A program made the position numbers and the translations under genes. Shown here piece after piece: positions 57,557 through 64,000 of a DNA stretch of 64,000 nt (position 1 is the stretch's first letter; every line of letters starts with the position of its first letter). The DNA comes from Caulobacteraceae bacterium (GTDB taxonomy: Bacteria > Pseudomonadota > Alphaproteobacteria > Caulobacterales > Caulobacteraceae): assembly GCA_027489335.1 (NCBI GenBank), contig JAIXZX010000012.1:1-64000 (forward strand), written 5' to 3'. Below the pieces are notes generated by a model that searched no databases, had not been told where the DNA came from, and was given only the letters and a program-made list of their open reading frames with translations.

Positions 57557-58324
57557 TTGAAGAACCTGTTCAGCGTCGAGGGCAAGGTCGTCCTCGTGAC
57601 CGGCGGTAGCCGCGGCATCGGCGAAATGATCGCCCGCGGCTATGTGGAGAACGGCGCCAAGGTCTACATCTCGTCGCGCAAGGCCGAGGTCTGCGACCGG
57701 GTGGCCGATGAGCTGTCGGAGTACGGGACCTGCATCTCGCTGCCCTTCGACCTGGGCGGCATGGCCGGCATCGAAGGCCTGGCGAACGCCATCAAGGAGC
57801 GGGAAAGCCGTCTCGACGTGCTGGTGAACAATGCCGGCGCCACCTGGGGCGCGCCTATCGACGAGTATCCGGAGGACGGCTGGGACAAGACCGTCGACCT
57901 GAACGTCAAGTCGATCTTCTTCCTGACCCAGAAGCTGCTGCCCCTGCTGCGGGCGGCCGCCACCGCCGAAGAGCCCTCGCGGGTCATCAACATCGCCTCG
58001 GTCAACGGCATCGAGCCGCCGACCCTGGAGACCTACGCCTATTCGACCTCCAAGGCCGGCTGCATCATGCTGACCCGCCACCTGGCCAAGCGCCTGGCGC
58101 CCGAGCACATCCTGGTCAACGCCATCGCGCCGGGGCCCTTCCCGTCGAAGATGATGGCCGCGACGCTCGCCCAGGCCGGCGACGCCATCGCCAAGAGCAA
58201 TCCCCGCGGCCGGATCGGCCAGCCCGAGGACATCGCTGGCGTGGCCATCTTCCTGAGCAGCCGGGCCTCGGCCTACACGACCGGCGCGGTCGTACCCTGT
58301 GACGGCGGCTCCGCCGAGTTCTAG
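57557..58324 (+). CDS. SDR family oxidoreductase
   Basis: MKNLFSVEGKVVLVTGGSRGIGEMIARGYVENGAKVYISSRK; NNAGATWG; YSTSKAGCIMLTRHLAKRL. Confidence 0.94.
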   Translation: MKNLFSVEGKVVLVTGGSRGIGEMIARGYVENGAKVYISSRKAEVCDRVADELSEYGTCISLPFDLGGMAGIEGLANAIKERESRLDVLVNNAGATWGAPIDEYPEDGWDKTVDLNVKSIFFLTQKLLPLLRAAATAEEPSRVINIASVNGIEPPTLETYAYSTSKAGCIMLTRHLAKRLAPEHILVNAIAPGPFPSKMMAATLAQAGDAIAKSNPRGRIGQPEDIAGVAIFLSSRASAYTTGAVVPCDGGSAEF

Positions 58325-58433
58325 AGCCTGAAGCGATCAGACGAACCCGTCTGATCGCTGGAGCAGGCTCTAGATCCTAAGTGTAGAGCGCGTTTTGTCC
58401 GATAACCGGGTCCCGCTTATCGGAACGCGCTCT
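58321..58433. repeat. Two consecutive palindromic elements between convergent genes
   Basis: Hairpin 1: ctagagcctg..agcgatcagacg-aacc-cgtctgatcgct..caggctctag. Hairpin 2: agagcgcgtt..ccgataa-ccgggtcccgc-ttatcggaacgcgctct. Confidence 0.75.
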
Positions 58434-58439
58434 GAGCCC

Positions 58440-59228
58440 TCAGGAATAGCCGCGCGCGGCGATGTAGGCGTCCAACTGCTGGACGCGCGCGGCGTCCGAC
58501 GGGTGGGTGGAGAGGATTGCCGGGACCGATGAGCCGCCCCGGGCGGCCATGCGCCGCCACAGCTCCACCCCGCGCCGGGCGCTGAAGCCCGCCCGCACCA
58601 TGAGGTCCAGGCCAATGCGGTCGGCTTCAAGCTCGTGCTGGCGGGAATAGGGGTTGAGGACGGCGACCTGCAGGGCCGGGCCGGCATAGCGGCCAAGCGC
58701 CTGGGCCAGGCCGCTGTCGGCGTTCTGCGTCGCTGCGCCCACCAGGCCTGCGCCGACCTGGGCCAGCGCTGACTGCGAATAGCGCTCGGCCGCATGGTTG
58801 GCCATGACGTGGGCCACCTCATGGCCAAGCACCGCGGCCAGCTCATCGTCATTGGCGACGAAGGCCATCATGCCGGTGGTTACGCCCACCTTGCCGCCGG
58901 GCAGGACGAAGGCGTTGACCGACTTGTCCTCGAACACCGCATATTCCCAAGCCTGATTACGCAAGGTGGTGGCGGCGACGATCTGGCCGCCGATGCGCCG
59001 CAGCCGCGCGTTGGCGGCCGCGTCATTGGACACCTTCGAGGTCTGCTTCATCTGAGCCCAGGCCTGAGCGCCTTGCTGCGACAGGGCGCCGGGATCGACC
59101 AGAAGCACCTGCTGGCGGCCCAGCTCCTCGCTGTAGGAGCAGGCGGCCAGGCCAGCTGGGGCGCTCAGCGCCACCAGGACGGCCAGGGCGCGAAGGCGGC
59201 GCGCCGCCGGCTTGGCGATCATCATCAT
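58440..59228 (-). CDS. M48 family metalloprotease, putative lipoprotein
   Basis: Lipobox PAGLAAC; AAVLGHEVAHVMANHAAERYSQ (HExxH); HELEADRIGLDLMVRAGFS. Confidence 0.93.
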   Translation of the reverse strand: MMMIAKPAARRLRALAVLVALSAPAGLAACSYSEELGRQQVLLVDPGALSQQGAQAWAQMKQTSKVSNDAAANARLRRIGGQIVAATTLRNQAWEYAVFEDKSVNAFVLPGGKVGVTTGMMAFVANDDELAAVLGHEVAHVMANHAAERYSQSALAQVGAGLVGAATQNADSGLAQALGRYAGPALQVAVLNPYSRQHELEADRIGLDLMVRAGFSARRGVELWRRMAARGGSSVPAILSTHPSDAARVQQLDAYIAARGYS

Positions 59229-59332
59229 GGTCGGTCTTCCCTCGTTGTAGGCGCAGCTTACTGCAAGAACGCATCAGTCGCGAACAGGCGCCCATATGGG
59301 GTTTGACGGAGGGAGCCACACGGGTTACCGCT

Positions 59333-59349
59333 AATAAGAACTAATCGCA
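59333..59349 (+). promoter_or_regulatory. Putative iron-responsive motif shared with the siderophore receptor promoter
   Basis: AATAAGAAC-taa-TCGCA; the same AATAAGAACNNNTCGCA occurs at 34480-34496. Confidence 0.4.
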
Positions 59350-59365
59350 ATAAAGGTGTACGACC

Positions 59366-59854
59366 ATGGCCGATGACGCCGCGGCGCATGTGCAGATGAC
59401 TGAACCGGGGGCGGGCGACCTCTCAAATGGAGAGCAGGTGATCCTGGCCGCGTTGCGGCTATGGGCGGGGCTTCGTCTGTCAGGAGAAGCGCCGCAGCCC
59501 TGCGTCCGTCGGCTGATGGCGGAGCAGGTCAGCGACCGGGCCGGAGCCCTGTTTGTCGCCATGATGGAGGCCCTTGAACGCCAGACGCGGCGGCCGCTGC
59601 AGATCGCCTGCGGAGGCTGCGCCGGCTATGGGCAGGATGAGCAACGGCTGATCGTGGCCTGCGGCGTGGCCCGGGTCGACATGCGGGTCGCCCGAGCCCT
59701 GCTGGCGCCGCTGGTCAGCCAGCCCGAACCGGTGGCTATCTTCGCCCGCGCCCTGAACATGGTGCTGGCCCATGAGGGGCTGCATCTGCCGGCGCGTCTG
59801 GAGTCGGGCGAACCCATACCCTGCGGCCGGCCGGTGGGCGCGACCCTGCACTGA
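59366..59854 (+). CDS. Hypothetical protein (possibly DUF6628-like)
   Basis: LSNGEQVILAALRLWAGLRLSG...FVAMMEALERQTRRPLQIACGGCAGYGQDEQRLIVACGVARV. Family uncertain. Confidence 0.6.
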   Translation: MADDAAAHVQMTEPGAGDLSNGEQVILAALRLWAGLRLSGEAPQPCVRRLMAEQVSDRAGALFVAMMEALERQTRRPLQIACGGCAGYGQDEQRLIVACGVARVDMRVARALLAPLVSQPEPVAIFARALNMVLAHEGLHLPARLESGEPIPCGRPVGATLH

Positions 59855-59926
59855 GCAATCTGAAAGGGTCTGCCGGGGAACGCAGAGCGCCCGGTCGCGT
59901 TCTCAAGCTCAAGCTTGGAGACGACG

Positions 59927-60094
59927 ATGCTGAAATGGGCCGGGATATTCCTATTGGTGATGATCGCCGCGGCGATCCTGGGCCTGCTGATCGAGGCGGT
60001 GCGGATCATTGCCTGGGGGCTGTTCATCGTCTGCCTCGTCGGGTTCTTCCTGACGGGCGGTCTGAAGTTCCTGACCCGCGGACGCGGCGACTGA
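59927..60094 (+). CDS. Small two-segment membrane protein, 55 aa (DUF1328-like)
   Basis: MLKWAGIFLLVMIAAAILGLLIEAVRIIAWGLFIVCLVGFFLTGGLKFLTRGRGD; clean ATG/TGA; absent from the ORF track because of length. Confidence 0.6.
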   Translation: MLKWAGIFLLVMIAAAILGLLIEAVRIIAWGLFIVCLVGFFLTGGLKFLTRGRGD

Positions 60095-60113
60095 CCCCGC
60101 CCGCGGGTGGGGT

Positions 60114-60605
60114 CTATTCGCGGGTGTAGTCGGCCGGGATGACCGGCTCCGCGCCGGCCTTGCCCCACAGGACGATCTCATTGCCCCATGGGTCGCGGAA
60201 GGCGTGGTTGAAGCCGTTGAACTCCGACCAGTAGTGGTCGCGCCACAGAATGGTCGCGCCGCGCTTCTCGGCCTCGCCGAGAATGCGCTCGGGCGTGTCG
60301 TCATCGCTGATCAGGATCCAGACGCGGGGCTTGCGGCCCTCGACGCTTGCGGCGCGGGGCTCGACGCCGCCAGGCTCCGGGTGCGGGCGCGCATTGGTCG
60401 TCTTGAAGATTCCCAGGTGCAGATTGCCGATCTCGCTGTCGGAGCCGTCAGGATTGCGGAACTGACCGCCGGGCACCATCCGGTGATAGAGGCCTTCGGG
60501 CCGGGCGTCGTTGCGCCAGCCGAACACCTCGGCATAGAAGGCGCCGGCGGCGGCCGGATCATCGGCGGCCAGATCGACAAAGATCAGGGTGCTGGGATAG
60601 CCCAC
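60114..60605 (-). CDS. VOC (glyoxalase/bleomycin resistance) family protein
   Basis: STLIFVDLAADDPAAAGAFYAEVFGWRNDARPEGLYHRMVPGG; FNHAFRDPWGNEIVLWGK. Confidence 0.9.
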   Translation of the reverse strand: MGYPSTLIFVDLAADDPAAAGAFYAEVFGWRNDARPEGLYHRMVPGGQFRNPDGSDSEIGNLHLGIFKTTNARPHPEPGGVEPRAASVEGRKPRVWILISDDDTPERILGEAEKRGATILWRDHYWSEFNGFNHAFRDPWGNEIVLWGKAGAEPVIPADYTRE

Positions 60606-60836
60606 GAAAAACTCCTCTCATGCTCCAGGCCGGCGACCGGCCCGGGCGGACCCTAGGGGAGGGTGCTGGTTGGGTTCTTGTCCTGGGGCGAACGAGACCT
60701 TGTCTGAACGCGTCTCGCCTAGCGGTTGGGCGGCCTGCTGAAATTTTACTGGAAATGTGCAACTGGACTGTTCAGAGGACCGTCCATCTGGACACTTTGC
60801 CTCCGACGCCCGTCACCAATCCTCCAAGGAGCCCCC

Positions 60837-61424
60837 GTGCAGGACCTCGCCGATCCGACTCTCGACCAGCTGTTCCGTCAGGCGCGCAGCCACAATGCCT
60901 GGTCCGACACGCCCATCGACGACGCGGTCCTGGAGCGACTCTATGATCTGCTGAAGTGGGGTCCTACCTCGGCCAACTGCGGCCCGGGGCGGTTCGTCTT
61001 CGTCCGCTCGCCCGAGGCCAAGGAAAGGCTCGCGCCGCATCTGTCGCGGGCCAATCGGGAGAAGACCATGGCCGCCCCGGTCTGCGTGATCGTGGCCTAT
61101 GACCTGGACTTCGCCGAGCAGCTGCCCAAGCTCTTCCCCCACGACCTGAGCGCGCGCCACTGGTTCGGCGATCCGAAGGTGCGGTTCGAGACGGCCCTGC
61201 GCAATTCCAGCCTGCAGGGGGCCTATCTGATCCTGGCCGCCCGTAGCCTCGGTCTGGACTGCGGGCCCATGTCCGGTTTTGACAACGCCGGCCTGGACGA
61301 GGCCTTCTTCGCCGGGACCAGCTGGCGATCAAACTTCCTGGTAGCCCTGGGGACGGGGCGCCCCGAAGGCGTCTATCCGCGCAATCCGCGCCTCGACTTC
61401 AACGAGGCCTGCCAAGTGCTCTGA
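60837..61424 (+). CDS. Nitroreductase family, malonic semialdehyde reductase-like (RutE type)
   Basis: [94 protein letters not shown] 60837 likely. Confidence 0.9.
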   Translation: MQDLADPTLDQLFRQARSHNAWSDTPIDDAVLERLYDLLKWGPTSANCGPGRFVFVRSPEAKERLAPHLSRANREKTMAAPVCVIVAYDLDFAEQLPKLFPHDLSARHWFGDPKVRFETALRNSSLQGAYLILAARSLGLDCGPMSGFDNAGLDEAFFAGTSWRSNFLVALGTGRPEGVYPRNPRLDFNEACQVL

Positions 61425-61438
61425 CCGATGCTGGCCCG

Positions 61439-61454
61439 GTCTGACATTTCAGAC
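61439..61454. promoter_or_regulatory. Perfect palindrome upstream of the GntR gene, candidate operator
   Basis: GTCTGA-CATT-TCAGAC, nested in ggtct...agacc. Confidence 0.45.
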
Positions 61455-61465
61455 TAGACCAGAGG

Positions 61466-62293
61466 ATGACCGGCCGTGAGAGCCGGCGTCGGAGGAAGGA
61501 AGACGGCGTGGTGCGGAGCTTGAGCGTGAACCCTGAGGACGCGGCCAAGGATCATGGACCGGTGAGCATCATCGCCGATTCCGGTGAGTGGTCACCCGAG
61601 CTCCAGAAGGCGCGGGCCTACGAACAGATCCTGCTCGACATCATCCTCGGCGAGCTGCCGCCCGGCGCGCGGCTGGACGAGCAGACCCTGACCCGCCGCT
61701 ACAGCACCGGCCTGGCCGGCATCCGCGACGCCCTGGGCCGCCTGGCCCTGGAGGGCATGGTGGTGCGCCGTTCCCGGGCCGGGACCACGGTGTCGCCCCT
61801 GGATCTGGTCGATCTGCGGGAGGGCTATGAGGCCCGGGCCCTGATCGAGCCCCACTGCGCGGCCATGGCGGCGAAGAACGCGACGGCCGAGGAGATCGCC
61901 CAGATCGCCTCGACCTTCGACGACGCCGAGCGCGCCGATCGCGAGCAGGACCGCCGCGCCCTGATCGCCATGGACCAGAGGTTCCACGCCCTGATCGCCC
62001 GGGCCAGCCGCAACGCCGCCCTGGCCCGTATCCTCATCCCGCTGCAGCACAAGGCCGCCCGCTTCTGGGTCTATTCCATGGGCACAACCACGGAGGAGGA
62101 GCGGCTGGCCGACATCTGTCTGCACCGGGCCGTTGCCCAGCGGATCGCCGCCCGGGACGCCGAGGGCGCGCGGGCCGGCATGATCCTGGTGCTCGGCACC
62201 ATGCCCCAGACCGTCAAGCGATCCTTGACCGGCCGGGGGGAGGAGGACGCGCCATCCGCGAGCCCGGAGGCGTCAGGAGCGCCTGCAGGTTGA
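61466..62293 (+). CDS. GntR family transcriptional regulator (FCD type)
   Basis: AYEQILLDIILGELPPGARLDEQTLTRRYSTGLAGIRDALGRLALEGMVVRRSRAGTTVSPLD; FCD-like helical domain. Start may be internal. Confidence 0.9.
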   Translation: MTGRESRRRRKEDGVVRSLSVNPEDAAKDHGPVSIIADSGEWSPELQKARAYEQILLDIILGELPPGARLDEQTLTRRYSTGLAGIRDALGRLALEGMVVRRSRAGTTVSPLDLVDLREGYEARALIEPHCAAMAAKNATAEEIAQIASTFDDAERADREQDRRALIAMDQRFHALIARASRNAALARILIPLQHKAARFWVYSMGTTTEEERLADICLHRAVAQRIAARDAEGARAGMILVLGTMPQTVKRSLTGRGEEDAPSASPEASGAPAG

Positions 62294-62498
62294 GCTGCGA
62301 CCTGGCGCTGATCCGCAGGTGGGCGCCAGGGCGGGAATTTTGAACGCTGGACGGGCGCCTCTGAAATTCCGACTGAAATTTCACGAGACATTTTTGACCT
62401 GAGGCCGCGGTCGCGAGACTTTCTCCTTCAAGAGGCGCGTGGACGCGGGGATAACCGCCACCCGGCGGAGGGTCCGCGCCCCTCCTGAAGAGGGCGAT

Positions 62499-64000
62499 AT
62501 GTCAAAGAGACTCATGTTGGTCGCGGGCGCCTCCCTGTCCGCGCTGATCGCAAGTCCGGGCCTGGCCTGGGCGCAGGTTGATATGGTCGACGAGGTGGTG
62601 GTCACGGCCCAGGACCGGACCGGCCTGCTGGAGAAGGACCCCAGCGACAGCGTCTTTGGTCTGGACAAGGCGCTGATCGAAACGCCCCGCTCGGCGAGCT
62701 TCGCCAGTGACGTGACGCTGGAGCGTTACGGCATCGAGTCGATCGACGATCTGACGGCCATTTCGCCTGGGACCTATACGGCCAGCTTCTACGGCGTGGC
62801 CGGCGCCCTCAACATCCGCGGCACCCTGGCGGAGAACTATTTCCGCGGCTTCAAGCGGATCGAGAACCGCGGCACCTATTCCACCCCCATCGCCAATGCG
62901 GCGCAGATCGAGATCGTGCGCGGGCCCCCGACGCCGATCTACGGGGCCGGCAAGGTGGGCGGCATGCTGAACTTCGTGCCCAAGTCCGGCCGCACCGAGG
63001 GCGCCTATATCTCGGAGATCTCCGGACAGGCGGACTTCACGGTGGGCTCGTACAACCGCAAGGAAGCCTCGGGCCAGATCAGCATTCCCCTGAACTTCGG
63101 GGGCCTGGAAGGGGGCCTGAACCTCTATGGCCAGGCGGAGAATTCGGACAGCTTCTATCGCGGGATTTCGCCGCGGCGGGAGATGCTGCAGGCCTCGGTG
63201 GACCTGGAGCTGGGCGGCGGCTGGCGCACGGCGTTCGGCGGTATGGCCTTTCACTCCGACGGGGACGTGCAGACCCCGGGCTGGAACCGCCTGACCCAGG
63301 ACCTGATCGACAATCAGACCTATATCACCGGTCGCGACACCACCCTGGTGGACGCCAACGGGGACGGCAAGCTGACCCCCAACGAGGTCGGCTTCTACCC
63401 CTACGCCTCGGCCCTCTACCTGGCCTATTACGGCTTCCCGCAGAGCGACGCCAACCACACCCTGGATGTGGGCGTGGGGACCACCAAGCTTGATCCGCGG
63501 ACCGTCTATATCAGCGACGCCGACTTCTCGAACTCCTGGACCCGGACGGGCTATTTCGACCTGATCCGCGACTTCGACAACGGCTCGGCGCTGAAGTTTC
63601 AGCTGTTCTATGACGAGCTGAAGAACAAGCGGTTCGTCTCCTACGGCTATCCGGCCATGTTTGACTCCCAGGTGGGCGAGGCGCGGGTCACCTATGACTT
63701 CGACTATGATGTCGGCCTGGTGACGTCCAAGTCGTTTGTCGGCGCCTCGTATCGCGCCTTCGACGGACGGCGGATGGAGAGCTTCAACTCCGGCCTGATC
63801 GCTCTGGACCGGCGGGACATCGCGTTTGGCGCGACGGCGAACGACATCATTGATGACCCCTTCTCGCCCGAGACCTACGGCCTGCAGTGGGAGAACGACA
63901 ACAGCTCCACCTGGAGCCAGGCCGGCGTCTTCGTCACCTCGGACATCTTCATCGGCGAGCGTCTGAACCTGATCCTTGGGGGTCGCTACGACCACTATGA
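62499..64000 (+). CDS. TonB-dependent receptor, 5' part (continues past window)
   Basis: From ATG 62499: MSKRLMLVAGASLSALIASPGLAWAQVDMVDEVVVTAQDRTGLLEKDPSDSVFGLDKALIETPRSASFASDVTLERYGIESIDDLTAISPGTYTASFYG...; open to the end. Only antisense ORFs are in the track. Confidence 0.93.
   Translation, partial: MSKRLMLVAGASLSALIASPGLAWAQVDMVDEVVVTAQDRTGLLEKDPSDSVFGLDKALIETPRSASFASDVTLERYGIESIDDLTAISPGTYTASFYGVAGALNIRGTLAENYFRGFKRIENRGTYSTPIANAAQIEIVRGPPTPIYGAGKVGGMLNFVPKSGRTEGAYISEISGQADFTVGSYNRKEASGQISIPLNFGGLEGGLNLYGQAENSDSFYRGISPRREMLQASVDLELGGGWRTAFGGMAFHSDGDVQTPGWNRLTQDLIDNQTYITGRDTTLVDANGDGKLTPNEVGFYPYASALYLAYYGFPQSDANHTLDVGVGTTKLDPRTVYISDADFSNSWTRTGYFDLIRDFDNGSALKFQLFYDELKNKRFVSYGYPAMFDSQVGEARVTYDFDYDVGLVTSKSFVGASYRAFDGRRMESFNSGLIALDRRDIAFGATANDIIDDPFSPETYGLQWENDNSSTWSQAGVFVTSDIFIGERLNLILGGRYDHY

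Noticed and set aside
62502-63995. 497-aa minus-strand ORF at the right edge
   Set aside because: Antisense to the TonB receptor that starts at 62499.

Overview
High-GC alphaproteobacterial chromosomal window. Gene order and protein sequences suggest Caulobacteraceae, possibly Phenylobacterium-like; this is inferred, not searched. I annotate about 60 genes, all protein-coding. No rRNA, tRNA, CRISPR array, prophage, transposase or defence island was recognised. Main blocks: (i) end of the dcw region, ftsZ(partial)-lpxC-bamD-recN-ligA; (ii) aminopeptidase P and small DUF genes, prmA, O-antigen ligase-like, uvrD; (iii) RTX/M10 metalloprotease and a TonB-dependent receptor; (iv) GST, topoisomerase IB, rlmJ, sugar transferase, AsmA, cytochrome c', gltBD; (v) a probably Fur-controlled siderophore receptor and PiuC-type dioxygenase; (vi) porin, alkylsulfatase, and a MaoC hydratase/CitE-like lyase/CaiB CoA-transferase module; (vii) SPFH/NfeD pair and glutathione-dependent formaldehyde detoxification; (viii) a complete ectoine/hydroxyectoine locus (MarR/ectR, ectABCD, ask, SSS transporter) followed by a CMD-SDR-SDR operon; (ix) M48 protease, VOC protein, nitroreductase, GntR regulator and a TonB receptor running off the right edge. 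The ORF track misses that edge receptor and a 55-aa membrane protein. I found no clearly unprecedented system. The most interesting new observations are regulatory: a perfect GAACN7GAAC LexA-type box at recN, stacked Fur-like palindromes at the siderophore receptor, a 17-nt motif from that promoter repeated upstream of an unknown gene, palindromes tying the GntR gene to the edge receptor, and candidate EctR operators.
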